Shown here: piece after piece, positions 7,113-15,880 of the stretch
How positions within the stretch are numbered: the first letter of the stretch is position 1
Layout: every line of letters begins with the position of its first letter
NCBI RefSeq assembly: GCF_003352185.1
Contig: NZ_CP029608.1
Coordinates: forward strand, 1,860,001 to 1,924,000
Direction of reading: 5' to 3'
Source of the DNA: Pseudomonas kribbensis
Lineage (GTDB): Bacteria > Pseudomonadota > Gammaproteobacteria > Pseudomonadales > Pseudomonadaceae
Length of the DNA: 64,000 nucleotides
Made by a program: the position numbers and the translations under genes
The notes under the pieces: model-generated
Seen by the model: the letters and a program-made list of their open reading frames with translations, nothing else
What the model was told of the DNA's origin: nothing
Database searches by the model: none

Positions 7113-8528
7113 TTAAATCAATGTTTCGATCCGCAGCGAATTAGTCGACCCCGGCTGCCCAAACGGCACACCCGCGGTGATCAGCAACGTATCGCCACGC
7201 TCGGCCATTCCTTGAGCCTGAGCGATTTCCAGCGCGGTCGAGCACACTTCATCCACCTGGCGCAGCCGATCATTGACCACCGAGTGAATGCCCCACGCCA
7301 CGCTCAAGCGGCGGGCGGTCTGCAGGTTCGGCGTCAGGTTGAGGATCGGCGCTTTCGGCCGCTCCCGCGCCGCACGCAGACTCGATGCGCCGGACTCGCT
7401 GTAGTTGACCAGCACCGCCACCGGCAGCACGTTGCTGATCCGGCGAATCGCACAGCTGATGGCATCGGACACGGTCGCTTCGGCTTTTGGCCGACTCACG
7501 TCGAGTTGGGTCTGGTAATCCGGACCGTTCTCCACCTGGCGGATGATCTTGCTCATCATCTGCACGGCTTCCAGCGGGTATTCGCCGGACGCGGTTTCCG
7601 CCGACAGCATCACCGCATCGGCACCTTCGGCCACGGCGTTGGCCACGTCGGTGACTTCGGCGCGGGTCGGGGCCGGGGAGAAGCGCATCGACTCGAGCAT
7701 CTGCGTTGCCACCACCACCGGTTTGCCGAGCTGGCGGCAGGTGGTGATGATGTTTTTCTGGATCTGCGGCACGCTTTCGGCCGGCACTTCCACGCCAAGG
7801 TCGCCGCGGGCAACCATGATCGCGTCGCTCAGCTCGGCGATCTCGCGCAGTTGCTCGACGGCCGACGGCTTCTCGATTTTCGCCATCAGGAACGCCTTGT
7901 CGCCGATCAGCTCGCGGGCCTCGATGATGTCTTGCGGACGCTGCACGAACGACAGCGCCACCCAGTCCACACCCAGCTCCAGGCCGAAGCTCAGGTCGCG
8001 GCGATCCTTGGTGGTCAGCGGGCTCAGATCGAGTACGGCTTGCGGCACGTTCACGCCTTTGCGATCCGACAGTTCGCCGCCATTGAGCACGGTGGTGTCG
8101 ATCGCATCGCTGTATTTGGTGACGACCCGCAGACGCAGTTTGCCGTCGTCAAGCAGCAGATCCATCCCGGCTTCCAGCGCCGCGATGATCTCCGGATGCG
8201 GCAGGTTCACCCGGCGTTCGTCGCCCGGTGTTGTGTCCAGATCGAGGCGAAACGCTTGGCCGCGATGCAGTTGAACCTTGCCGTCAGCGAACTTGCCGAC
8301 CCGCAGTTTCGGCCCTTGCAGGTCCATCAGGATGCCGAGCGGGTAGTTGAGCTGGCGCTCGACTTCGCGGATCCACTGATAGCGCTTGGCGTGGTCGGCG
8401 TGATCGCCGTGGCTGAAGTTGAGGCGGAAGATGTTGACCCCGGCCTCGACCAGCTCGCGGATGTCTTCGATGCCGTCGACGGCAGGCCCGAGGGTGGCGA
8501 GGATTTTGACCTTTTTGTCAGGCGTCAT
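7113..8528 (-). CDS. pyk: Pyruvate kinase
   Basis: This 471-residue enzyme converts phosphoenolpyruvate and ADP to pyruvate and ATP. Signatures visible are KILATLGPA at the N-terminus, NIFRLNFSHG with the ATP/Mg-binding Asn and Arg, the PK signature IEKPSAVEQLREI containing the catalytic Lys, then MVARGDLGVEV and ATQMLESM, with AETASGEYP ahead of the C-terminal allosteric domain. It overlaps ttuD by 4 bases (ATGA) and is last in the leftward gcl-hyi-glxR-ttuD-pyk cluster, so glycerate made from glyoxylate passes via 2-phosphoglycerate and PEP to pyruvate. Pseudomonas has a second isozyme elsewhere. Confidence 0.96.
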   Translation of the reverse strand: MTPDKKVKILATLGPAVDGIEDIRELVEAGVNIFRLNFSHGDHADHAKRYQWIREVERQLNYPLGILMDLQGPKLRVGKFADGKVQLHRGQAFRLDLDTTPGDERRVNLPHPEIIAALEAGMDLLLDDGKLRLRVVTKYSDAIDTTVLNGGELSDRKGVNVPQAVLDLSPLTTKDRRDLSFGLELGVDWVALSFVQRPQDIIEARELIGDKAFLMAKIEKPSAVEQLREIAELSDAIMVARGDLGVEVPAESVPQIQKNIITTCRQLGKPVVVATQMLESMRFSPAPTRAEVTDVANAVAEGADAVMLSAETASGEYPLEAVQMMSKIIRQVENGPDYQTQLDVSRPKAEATVSDAISCAIRRISNVLPVAVLVNYSESGASSLRAARERPKAPILNLTPNLQTARRLSVAWGIHSVVNDRLRQVDEVCSTALEIAQAQGMAERGDTLLITAGVPFGQPGSTNSLRIETLI

Positions 8529-9799
8529 GATTTAGAGCTCTCGAGGATCAGGATGGCGCGGAAGTCGTTGACGTTGGTGCGGGTCGGCTCGGTGACGATC
8601 AGCGCATCGAGCGCCGCGAAGTAGCCGTAACCGTTGTTGTTATCCAGCTCGTCGCTGGCGCTCAGGCCCAGGGCGGCGGCGCGGGCGTAGCTGTCCGGGG
8701 TCATGATCGCGCCGGCGTTGTCTTCCGAGCCGTCGATGCCGTCGGTGTCACCGGCCAGCGCATACACGCCGGGCTGGCCCTTGAGGCTGTCGGTGAGGCT
8801 GAGGAGGAATTCGGCGTTGCGTCCGCCACGGCCATTGCCGCGCACGGTCACGGTGGTTTCGCCGCCGGAGAGAATCACGCACGGTGCCGCCAGTGGCTGG
8901 CCGTGATGGATGATCTGGCGCGCAATGCCGGCGTGGACTTTCGCCACTTCGCGGGATTCGCCTTCCAGGTCGCCGAGGATCAGCGTGCTGAAACCGGCTT
9001 GACGGCATTTCACCGCCGCCGCATCCAGCGATTGCTGAGGACGGGCGATCAACTGGAAATGACTGCGGGCCAGACTCGGGTCACCGGGTTTGACGGTTTC
9101 CGATTCCGGGCTTTGCAGCCAGGTGCGGACGGAGGCCGGGATCTCGATGCCGTAGCGCTTGATGATCGCCAGTGCTTCGGCGCTGGTGCTCGGGTCGGCC
9201 ACGGTCGGGCCGGAGGCGATGACCGTGGCGAGGTCGCCCGGTACATCAGAAATCGCGTAGGTATAAACAGTCGCCGGCCAGCAGGCCTTGCCCAGGCGTC
9301 CGCCCTTGATCGCCGAGAGGTGCTTGCGCACGCAGTTCATCTCGCCGATGGTCGCGCCGGATTTGAGCAGGGCTTTGTTGATCGATTGTTTGTCGGCCAG
9401 GGTGATGCCTTCGGCCGGCAGCGCCAGCAGGGCAGAACCGCCGCCGGACAGCAGGAAGATCACGCGGTCGTCTTCGGTCAGATTGCTGACCAGTTCCAGC
9501 ACGCGTTTGGCCACGGCCAGACCAGCAGCGTCCGGCACCGGATGCGCGGCTTCGACCACTTCGATTTTTTCGCACGGGGCGCCGTGACCGTAGCGGGTCA
9601 CCACAAGGCCCGAGACTTCACCTTCCCAGCAGCGCTCGACCACTTGCGCCATGGCAGCGGCAGCCTTGCCGGCACCGATGACGATCACGCGACCTGTGCG
9701 ATCGGCAGGCAAATGGGCTTCGAGGACCTGGTTCGGATGGGCCGCGTCGATGGCTGTGGCAAACAGCTCGCGCAGCAGTTGTTGCGGATCGACCGACAT
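8525..9799 (-). CDS. ttuD: Glycerate 2-kinase (MOFRL family; historically hydroxypyruvate reductase TtuD)
   Basis: A 424-residue protein with an N-terminal DUF4147 kinase domain (VIVIGAGKAAAAMAQ, then FLLSGGGSALLALPAEGI) and a C-terminal MOFRL domain (GRGGRNAEFLLSL, then ALAGDTDGIDGSEDNAGA). Members were named hydroxypyruvate reductase in tartrate clusters, but biochemically characterised ones phosphorylate glycerate to 2-phosphoglycerate. That activity fits its place between tartronate-semialdehyde reductase and pyruvate kinase. It overlaps pyk by 4 bases and is separated from glxR by a REP pair, which may uncouple transcript levels of the two halves of the cluster. Confidence 0.93.
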   Translation of the reverse strand: MSVDPQQLLRELFATAIDAAHPNQVLEAHLPADRTGRVIVIGAGKAAAAMAQVVERCWEGEVSGLVVTRYGHGAPCEKIEVVEAAHPVPDAAGLAVAKRVLELVSNLTEDDRVIFLLSGGGSALLALPAEGITLADKQSINKALLKSGATIGEMNCVRKHLSAIKGGRLGKACWPATVYTYAISDVPGDLATVIASGPTVADPSTSAEALAIIKRYGIEIPASVRTWLQSPESETVKPGDPSLARSHFQLIARPQQSLDAAAVKCRQAGFSTLILGDLEGESREVAKVHAGIARQIIHHGQPLAAPCVILSGGETTVTVRGNGRGGRNAEFLLSLTDSLKGQPGVYALAGDTDGIDGSEDNAGAIMTPDSYARAAALGLSASDELDNNNGYGYFAALDALIVTEPTRTNVNDFRAILILESSKS

Positions 9800-9846
9800 G
9801 GCGGGCTCCCGGAATTCTTGTTATTCGAAAGGGCAACTCGGAACCC

Positions 9847-9933
9847 TGTGGGAGCTAGCCTGCTAGCGATTCAGGCGCTGAGGTCTGGCAGACACTCCGC
9901 GTCGATTCCATCGCCAGCAGGCTGGCTCCCACA
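9847..9933. repeat. REP pair between ttuD and glxR
   Basis: GAGCTAGCCTGCTAGCGAT (9852-9870) and ATCGCCAGCAGGCTGGCTCC (9910-9929) are inverted REP units ending in TGTGG/CCACA. The left unit is of the GCTAGC variant that also occurs next to the RAYT gene. Confidence 0.9.
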
Positions 9934-9958
9934 GGTTTGATGCAGGTTGGGGCAGGGC

Positions 9959-10852
9959 TTACTTCTTGTCGCGAATCGAGAAGTTGGCCATGTGTTCCAG
10001 GCCCTTGATCAGCGCCGAGTGGTCCCAGTTGCTGCCACCGATGGCCGCGCAGGTGCTGAACACTTGCTGGGCGTTGGCGGTGTTCGGCAGATTGATGCTC
10101 AGCTCCTTGGCGCCTTGCAGGGCCAGGTTCAGGTCCTTCTGGTGCAGGCTGATGCGGAAGCCCGGATCGAAGGTGCCCTTGATCATGCGCTCGCCGTGCA
10201 CTTCGAGGATCTTCGAGGAGGCGAAACCACCCATCAGCGCTTCACGCACCTTGGCCGGATCGGCACCGTTTTTCGAAGCGAACAGCAGGGCTTCGGCGAC
10301 GGCCTGAATGTTCAGGGCAACGATGATCTGGTTCGCCACCTTGGCGGTCTGACCGTCGCCATTGCCGCCGACCAGGGTGATGTTCTTGCCCATGGCCTGG
10401 AACAGCGGCAGTGCGCGTTCGAAGGCATCGGCATCGCCACCGACCATGATGCTCAGGGTCGCAGCCTTGGCACCGACTTCACCACCGGACACCGGAGCGT
10501 CGAGGTATTGCGCGCCTTTTTCGTTGATCTTCGCGGCGAAAGCCTTGGTGGCGGTCGGCGAGATCGAGCTCATGTCGATCACGACTTTGCCTTTGCCGAT
10601 GCCGGCAGCAACGCCGTCGGCGCGGAACAGCACGTCGTCGACCTGCGGGGTATCCGGCACCATGACGATGATGAATTCAGCTTCCTGGGCCACTTCTTTC
10701 GGGTTGGCCAGGGCGACGGCGCCAGCGGCGACCAGGTCGGCAGGAGCGGCGTCGTGGTGTGCCGACAGGAACAGGCTGTGACCGGCTTTCTGCAGGTTCG
10801 AAGCCATTGGGTGGCCCATGATGCCGGTGCCGATAAATCCGATTTTAGCCAT
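9959..10852 (-). CDS. glxR: Tartronate semialdehyde reductase (2-hydroxy-3-oxopropionate reductase)
   Basis: A 297-residue NAD(P)H-dependent beta-hydroxyacid dehydrogenase that reduces tartronate semialdehyde to D-glycerate. The Rossmann motif GFIGTGIMG is at residues 5-13, the substrate-binding signature DAPVSGGEVGA at about 118-128, and the catalytic lysine in GQTAKVANQ is Lys171. It sits downstream of hyi with a 42-base gap and belongs to the gcl cluster. GarR-type paralogues have the same fold; the neighbouring gcl and hyi make the glyoxylate route the likely role. Confidence 0.95.
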   Translation of the reverse strand: MAKIGFIGTGIMGHPMASNLQKAGHSLFLSAHHDAAPADLVAAGAVALANPKEVAQEAEFIIVMVPDTPQVDDVLFRADGVAAGIGKGKVVIDMSSISPTATKAFAAKINEKGAQYLDAPVSGGEVGAKAATLSIMVGGDADAFERALPLFQAMGKNITLVGGNGDGQTAKVANQIIVALNIQAVAEALLFASKNGADPAKVREALMGGFASSKILEVHGERMIKGTFDPGFRISLHQKDLNLALQGAKELSINLPNTANAQQVFSTCAAIGGSNWDHSALIKGLEHMANFSIRDKK

Positions 10853-10894
10853 GAGAAATTCCTCTTGTTTTTGTCTTGCTCAAGCAAATAGGGG

Positions 10895-11677
10895 TCAGAT
10901 CGCGTTGTGGGTCTTCAGCCAGCCGAGGCCCGCTTCAGTGGTGGTCAGCGGTTTGTACTCGCAGCCGACCCAGCCCTGATAACCGATGCGATCGAGGTGT
11001 TCGAACAGGAAGCGGTAGTTGATCTCGCCAGTGCCCGGCTCGTTGCGGCCCGGGTTGTCGGCCAGCTGCACATGGTTGATCTCGGCCAGATGCGATTGCA
11101 GGGTGCGGGCCAGATCGCCTTCCATGATTTGCATGTGATAGATGTCGTATTGCAGGAACAGATTGGCGCTGCCGACCTGCTCGCGAATCGACAGGGCCTG
11201 CGCCGTGTTGTTCAGGTAGAAGCCCGGGATGTCGCGGGTGTTGATCGCTTCCATCACCAGTTTGATACCGACGGCCTGCAGCTTGTCGGCGGCGTACTTG
11301 AGGTTGGCGACGAAGGTCTTTTCAACGGTGGCATCGTCCACGCCCTGCGGACGGATACCGGCCAGGCAGTTGACCTGGGTATTGCCCAGCACCTGTGCGT
11401 AAGCGATGGCCAGATCGACACCGGCACGGAACTCTTCGACCCGGTCCGGCAGGCACGCGATACCGCGCTCGCCCTTGGCCCAGTCACCGGCCGGCAGGTT
11501 GAACAGCACTTGGGTCAGGCCGTTGGCGTCGAGTTTGGTCTTGATTTCGGCGGAGCTGAAATCGTACGGGAACAGGTACTCGACACCGCTGAAGCCAGCC
11601 TTGGCGGCGGCGTCGAAACGGGCAAGGAAATCCTGTTCGGTGAACAGCATGGACAGGTTGGCTGCGAAACGCGGCAT
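10895..11677 (-). CDS. hyi: Hydroxypyruvate isomerase
   Basis: A 260-residue TIM-barrel enzyme of the xylose-isomerase-like superfamily that interconverts hydroxypyruvate and tartronate semialdehyde. Metal-binding residues appear in MEAINTRDIPGFYL (Glu), LQYDIYHMQIMEGD (Asp and His), and the C-terminal GWVGCEYKPL (Glu). The opening PRFAANLSMLFTEQDFL is characteristic of Hyi. It lies between gcl, from which a REP pair separates it, and glxR. Confidence 0.95.
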   Translation of the reverse strand: MPRFAANLSMLFTEQDFLARFDAAAKAGFSGVEYLFPYDFSSAEIKTKLDANGLTQVLFNLPAGDWAKGERGIACLPDRVEEFRAGVDLAIAYAQVLGNTQVNCLAGIRPQGVDDATVEKTFVANLKYAADKLQAVGIKLVMEAINTRDIPGFYLNNTAQALSIREQVGSANLFLQYDIYHMQIMEGDLARTLQSHLAEINHVQLADNPGRNEPGTGEINYRFLFEHLDRIGYQGWVGCEYKPLTTTEAGLGWLKTHNAI

Positions 11678-11710
11678 GGTGGTCTCCCGTAAATCTTGTG
11701 AGGTTCCCCT

Positions 11711-11810
11711 TGTGGGAGCGGGTTTGCTCGCGAAAGCGGTAGATCAGCCAACATCGGTGTCGGATGTGAAATTGCTTTCGCGGGCAAGCCCGCTCCCACA
11801 GTGGGAGCGG
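11711..11810. repeat. REP pair between hyi and gcl
   Basis: TGTGGGAGCGGGTTTGCTCG (11711-11730) and, inverted, GCTTTCGCGGGCAAGCCCGC (11774-11793, continuing CTCCCACA to 11800) form a long potential hairpin. A further partial unit GTGGGAGCGG follows at 11801-11810. This is a third REP sequence flavour in the window. Confidence 0.88.
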
Positions 11811-11817
11811 TCAGCAG

Positions 11818-13593
11818 TTAATCGAGCAGCGAAATCGCCGTTGGCGCATCGTTGCCGACCAGCGCCAGGTCTTCGAATTCGTTGACGGCGTTGATCTCGG
11901 TACCCATGGAGATGTTGGTCACACGCTCCAGAATGATCTCGACGATCACCGGCACCTTGAACTCTTCGATCAGCTCTTCGGCCTTGCGCAGGGCAGGGGC
12001 GATGTCAGCCGGTTCGAACACACGCAGCGCCTTGCAGCCAAGGCCTTCGGCGACTGCGACGTGGTCGACACCGTAACCGTTGAGTTCCGGCGCGTTCAGG
12101 TTATCGAAGGACAGCTGCACGCAGTAGTCCATTTCGAACCCGCGCTGTGCCTGACGGATCAGACCCAGGTACGAGTTGTTCACCACGACGTGGATGTACG
12201 GCAGATTGAACTGGGCGCCGACCGCCAGCTCCTCGATCATGAACTGGAAGTCATAGTCCCCCGACAGGGCCACGACTTTACGGTTCGGATCGGCCTTTAC
12301 CACGCCCAGCGCTGCCGGAATGGTCCAGCCCAACGGGCCGGCCTGGCCGCAGTTGATCCAGTGACGCGGCTTGTAGACGTGCAGGAACTGCGCGCCGGCA
12401 ATCTGCGACAGACCGATGGTGCTGACGTAGCAGGTGTCCTTGCCGAACACCTGGTTCATTTCTTCATACACGCGCTGCGGCTTGACCGGCACGTTGTCGA
12501 AGTGGGTCTTGCGTTGCAGGCTGGCCTTGCGCTGCTGGCAGTCCTGCAGCCATGCACTGCGGTTTTTCAGTTTGCCGGCGGCTTGCCATTCACGGGCGAC
12601 TTCGATGAACACGGTCAGCGCGGCGGCGGCGTCGGAAACGATGCCCAGGTCCGGGGTGAACACGCGGCCGATCTGGGTGCCTTCGATGTCGACGTGAATG
12701 AACTTGCGACCTTCGGTGTACACGTCGACCGAACCGGTGTGACGGTTGGCCCAGCGGTTACCGATGCCCAGCACCACGTCGGATTTCAGCATCGTGGCGT
12801 TGCCGTAACGGTGCGAAGTCTGCAGACCGACCATGCCGACCATCAGCGGGTGATCGTCCGGAATGGTGCCCCAGCCCATCAGGGTCGGGATCACCGGAAT
12901 GCCGGTCAGCTCGGCGAATTCCACCAGCAGATCGCTGGCGTCGGCGTTGATGATGCCGCCACCGGCGACCAGCAATGGACGTTCAGCCTGATCGAGCAGC
13001 GCCAGAGCCTTTTCAACCTGCACGCGGGTTGCGCTCGGCTTGGCCAGCGGCAGTGGCTGGTAGGCGTCGATGTCGAATTCGATTTCGGCCATCTGCACGT
13101 CGAACGGCAGGTCGATCAGCACCGGGCCCGGACGGCCGGAGCGCATTTCATAGAAGGCTTTCTGGAACGCGTAAGGCACCTGGCCCGGCTCCAGAACAGT
13201 GGTTGCCCACTTGGTCACTGGCTTGACGATGCTGGTGATGTCGACAGCCTGGAAGTCTTCCTTGTGCATACGGGCACGTGGCGCTTGGCCGGTGATGCAG
13301 AGGATCGGGATCGAGTCCGCGGAGGCGCTGTACAGACCGGTGACCATGTCGGTACCGGCAGGGCCGGAAGTACCGATGCACACGCCGATGTTGCCGGCCT
13401 TGGTGCGGGTGTAGCCCTCGGCCATGTGCGAGGCGCCTTCAACGTGGCGAGCGAGGACGTGATCGATGCCACCGACTTTCTTCAGGGCGGAATACAGCGG
13501 GTTGATCGCAGCACCCGGAATGCCAAAAGCGGTATCAACCCCTTCACGGCGCATCACCAGAACGGCGGCTTCGATTGCTCTCATTTTGCTCAT
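11818..13593 (-). CDS. gcl: Glyoxylate carboligase (tartronate-semialdehyde synthase)
   Basis: A 591-residue thiamine diphosphate enzyme that joins two glyoxylate molecules to give tartronate semialdehyde and CO2. The family hallmark is present: the conserved ThDP-activating glutamate is replaced by Val51 ([14 protein letters not shown]), as in E. coli Gcl. The ThDP/Mg motif begins at [16 protein letters not shown] and ends at NNSYLGLI. The start was set at the ATG complementary to 13591-13593 ([14 protein letters not shown]), which gives the family length; a longer frame to 13674 is not supported. It heads the leftward hyi-glxR-ttuD-pyk set. A TTGTATACAA palindrome lies 28 bases upstream, so a repressor probably acts here. 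Confidence 0.96.
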   Translation of the reverse strand: MSKMRAIEAAVLVMRREGVDTAFGIPGAAINPLYSALKKVGGIDHVLARHVEGASHMAEGYTRTKAGNIGVCIGTSGPAGTDMVTGLYSASADSIPILCITGQAPRARMHKEDFQAVDITSIVKPVTKWATTVLEPGQVPYAFQKAFYEMRSGRPGPVLIDLPFDVQMAEIEFDIDAYQPLPLAKPSATRVQVEKALALLDQAERPLLVAGGGIINADASDLLVEFAELTGIPVIPTLMGWGTIPDDHPLMVGMVGLQTSHRYGNATMLKSDVVLGIGNRWANRHTGSVDVYTEGRKFIHVDIEGTQIGRVFTPDLGIVSDAAAALTVFIEVAREWQAAGKLKNRSAWLQDCQQRKASLQRKTHFDNVPVKPQRVYEEMNQVFGKDTCYVSTIGLSQIAGAQFLHVYKPRHWINCGQAGPLGWTIPAALGVVKADPNRKVVALSGDYDFQFMIEELAVGAQFNLPYIHVVVNNSYLGLIRQAQRGFEMDYCVQLSFDNLNAPELNGYGVDHVAVAEGLGCKALRVFEPADIAPALRKAEELIEEFKVPVIVEIILERVTNISMGTEINAVNEFEDLALVGNDAPTAISLLD

Positions 13594-13620
13594 GGTTTTG
13601 TGCCTCTTTACGTTTTGTAA

Positions 13621-13630
13621 TTGTATACAA
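13621..13630. promoter_or_regulatory. Operator candidate O1 (TTGTATACAA) near gcl
   Basis: A perfect 10-bp palindrome 28 bases from the gcl start codon. An identical copy lies at 13759-13768. The form resembles operators of GntR-family (FCD type) regulators, but the regulator is not encoded nearby. Confidence 0.6.
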
Positions 13631-13752
13631 GTGGCTTTGCGCAGAGTGTATTCACGGCGGACGGCGCAGGTCAATCCATTTTCTCAAGCGGCTGTTTCAT
13701 TCGTCGGAAGCCGTTTCTACTGTGGCTTTTCGTCGCATGGGGCGCTTTTCGA

Positions 13753-13779
13753 GAATTATTGTATACAAAAAAATAATTC
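13753..13779. promoter_or_regulatory. Operator candidate O2 (TTGTATACAA) before the DUF336 gene
   Basis: TTGTATACAA at 13759-13768 is identical to O1, with centres 138 bp apart. It sits in an outer inverted repeat, GAATTATT and AATAATTC, and is 94 bases from the start at 13862. Two sites between divergent genes suggest joint control, possibly by looping (inference). Confidence 0.6.
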
Positions 13780-13861
13780 ATTGTGTTCTATTTGTTGCAT
13801 CGGGCTGCGGCAGAAAAGCGCAGTCCAACGGCTTTCCCAATAACAAAATGAGGACGGCACC

Positions 13862-14302
13862 ATGAGCGCTTTAACCTTGAAAGTCGCAGTCAACCTGGTC
13901 AACGAAGCCATCAGCGCAGGGCGGGCGATCTCCGCTGCGCCGCTGACCATTGCAGTACTGGATACCGGCGGCCACCTGGTCACCTTGCAACGCGAAGACG
14001 GCGCCAGCCTGCTGCGCCCGAACATCGCCATCGGCAAAGCCTGGGGCGCCATCGCCCTGGGCAAGGGCTCACGCCTGCTGGCGCTGGACGCGCAACAACG
14101 CCCGGCGTTCATCGCCGCGCTCAACAGCATGGGGCAGGGCAGCGTCGTGCCGGCACCGGGCGGCGTGTTGATCCGTGATCAGGCGGGCAACGTGTTGGGA
14201 GCGATCGGCATCAGCGGCGATCTGTCGGATGTCGATGAGCAGGTGGCGATCAAGGCTGTGGAGGCTTTGGACCTGCGGGCGGATGCGGGGGTGGCGGCTT
14301 GA
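13862..14302 (+). CDS. GlcG/HbpS-family (DUF336) protein
   Basis: A 146-residue protein of the heme-degrading/HbpS-GlcG fold: AVLDTGGHLVTLQREDGAS, then IAIGKAWGAIALGKGSR, then GVLIRDQAGNVLGAIGISGD. Members accompany glycolate, glyoxylate and propanediol genes, but their reaction is unsettled; some bind heme or cobalamin-like ligands. It diverges from gcl and shares the intergenic region with two TTGTATACAA palindromes, so it probably belongs to the glyoxylate regulon. AGGACGGCACC just before the ATG contains a usable ribosome site. Confidence 0.9.
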   Translation: MSALTLKVAVNLVNEAISAGRAISAAPLTIAVLDTGGHLVTLQREDGASLLRPNIAIGKAWGAIALGKGSRLLALDAQQRPAFIAALNSMGQGSVVPAPGGVLIRDQAGNVLGAIGISGDLSDVDEQVAIKAVEALDLRADAGVAA

Positions 14303-14324
14303 TTTGCTGCGATTGAACTGACGT

Positions 14325-14418
14325 CATCGCGAGCAGGGTCATTCCTACAAGTGGTCACAGGTAAACACATTTCTGTGGCCACCTTAAACCCCCTGTGGGA
14401 GCGAGCCTGCTCGCGATG
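14325..14418. repeat. REP unit with degenerate partner upstream of the RAYT gene
   Basis: The right unit, GAGCGAGCCTGCTCGCGATG (14399-14418, with TGTGG just before), is intact. The left one, CATCGCGAGCAGG then ATTCCTACA (14325-14349), is an eroded inverted copy. Together they form a decayed pair just before the transposase gene. Confidence 0.75.
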
Positions 14419-14516
14419 GCTGCCTGGCAGACACAACCTGATAAGGATCTGAACCGCACTCCAGCATTTTCAGGGCTAGCTTGTTTCATGACTGCAATCA
14501 TGGAGGAAGCTCATCA

Positions 14517-15011
14517 ATGTCCAATTCACCCGCTTCACACCGCCTGAGGATCGGCCGCCATGCCGAGCCTGATCGCATTTATTTACTCACTTCCAATACT
14601 CATCAGAGAAAACCGTTTTTCAGGGATTTTGCCTTGGGCAGGTTAGTGGCTAATCAGTTTGATTTGGCGCAAAAACAGGGTCATGTGAACTCTCTGGCTT
14701 GGGTGGTTATGCCTGATCACTTTCACTGGCTCATTGAACTGAAGATCGGATCGCTCGGTGAATTGATGCAACGAACCAAATCACTCAGCACCAAAGCCGT
14801 GAACCAGTCCATTGGTGGAAAAATCAATCTTTGGCAGAAGGGGTTTTATGACCAGGCTCTGCGCCAGGAAGAGGAATTGGTGAAATTGGCACGGTATGTC
14901 GTGGCTAACCCATTGCGGGCTGGATTGGTGGAAAAGCTGTCTGACTATCCGTTGTGGGATGCAATTTGGGCTAAAGCCAAGATCGAGTCGTCTTCATCGC
15001 TAGCAGGCTAG
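14517..15011 (+). CDS. REP-associated tyrosine transposase (RAYT)
   Basis: A 164-residue Y1/HUH single-strand transposase of the TnpA-REP family. The metal-binding motif is in MPDHFHWLIEL (His68 and His70), and the nucleophilic tyrosine is Tyr127 in ARYVVANPLRAGLV. These enzymes bind and cleave REP hairpins and are thought to spread them. The start was set at ATG 14517, with GGAGGA 9 bases upstream, rather than 14481. The last codons and the stop (TAG, 15009-15011) lie inside a downstream REP unit, so the element encodes the C-terminus SLAG. Base composition (about half GC, more T) is lower than its neighbours, consistent with a mobile origin. Confidence 0.95.
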   Translation: MSNSPASHRLRIGRHAEPDRIYLLTSNTHQRKPFFRDFALGRLVANQFDLAQKQGHVNSLAWVVMPDHFHWLIELKIGSLGELMQRTKSLSTKAVNQSIGGKINLWQKGFYDQALRQEEELVKLARYVVANPLRAGLVEKLSDYPLWDAIWAKAKIESSSSLAG

Positions 15012-15066
15012 CTCCCACAGGAGAGTTTGCGGATGCAGGAGGGTGGGAGCTAGCCTGCTAGCGATG
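14995..15066. repeat. REP pair downstream of RAYT, overlapping its stop codon
   Basis: CATCGCTAGCAGGCTAGCTC (14995-15014) and, inverted, GAGCTAGCCTGCTAGCGATG (15047-15066) are near-perfect mirror units with only about 23 bases between them. Both are of the GCTAGC variant. This is the most regular REP pair in the window and adjoins its presumed transposase. Confidence 0.93.
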
Positions 15067-15081
15067 AAGTCACCGGAGGCG

Positions 15082-15687
15082 TCAGTCCGGCTCGCAGCCC
15101 TTGAGCACCAACCGGATGATGGTTTGTGCCGCGGACTCATAATCGGCTTCGTCGAGCTTTTCCTTGCCGGTCACGGCGGAGATCTGCCAGTCGAAGTCGG
15201 CGTAGGTCTGGGTCGCGGCCCAGATGCTGAACATCAGGTGGTTGGGGTCGATCGGGGCGATCTGGCCGCGGTCGATCCAGCTCTGGATGCAGTCGATGTT
15301 GTGCTTGGCCTGGCTGTTCAGTTGCTCCACCAGGTCGGCGCTCAGGTGCGGGGCGCCGTGCATGATTTCGCTGGCGAACACCTTGGAGGCAAACGGCAGG
15401 TCGCGGGAGATGCGGATCTTCGAGCGGATGTAGCCGCTCAGCACTTCGCTCGGCACGCCGTCCGGGTTGAACGGGGTCGAGGCCTGCAGGATCGGCACGA
15501 TGATGCTTTCCAGAACCTCGCGGTAGAGGTTTTCCTTGGACTTGAAGTAGTAGTAGACGTTGGGCTTGGGCAATCCCGCCTTGGCGGCGATGTCGCTGGT
15601 TTTGGTCGCAGCGAAGCCCTTGTCGGCAAACTCTTCACTGGCGGCACGCAGGATCAGTTCTTTGTTGCGCTCGCGGATTGTGCTCAT
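15082..15687 (-). CDS. TetR-family regulator, RutR-like
   Basis: A 201-residue TetR protein. The N-terminal HTH is ADKGFAATKTSDIAAKAGLP followed by NVYYYFKSKENLYREVL. The C-terminal ligand domain (ISRDLPFASKVFASEIMHGA, then IDRGQIAPIDPNHLMFSIWA, then TQTYADF and AVTGKEKLD) closely follows the pattern I know from RutR of E. coli, which senses uracil/thymine. Start chosen at the ATG complementary to 15685-15687. It diverges from muxA by 193 bases and could control the pump, but RutR-type regulators more often act on purine/pyrimidine and nitrogen genes, and no clear operator was found in the spacer. Confidence 0.9.
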   Translation of the reverse strand: MSTIRERNKELILRAASEEFADKGFAATKTSDIAAKAGLPKPNVYYYFKSKENLYREVLESIIVPILQASTPFNPDGVPSEVLSGYIRSKIRISRDLPFASKVFASEIMHGAPHLSADLVEQLNSQAKHNIDCIQSWIDRGQIAPIDPNHLMFSIWAATQTYADFDWQISAVTGKEKLDEADYESAAQTIIRLVLKGCEPD

Positions 15688-15880
15688 AAACCCGGTGGTT
15701 CCTTGCCTGTACTGGCGGTTGCGCATGGTAGCACCGGCCTCGCGCGCCGCTCAACAATGCCCGTTGGTGGCGCTCGTCGCATCAGTCTGTCGCCTGCCTG
15801 AACAAATACGCCATCCCCCGCGATGGCTGTCGGGACGCTGCTAGAGTCAAGGCAGACGCGGGGGCAAGAGGCTGGCGGTC

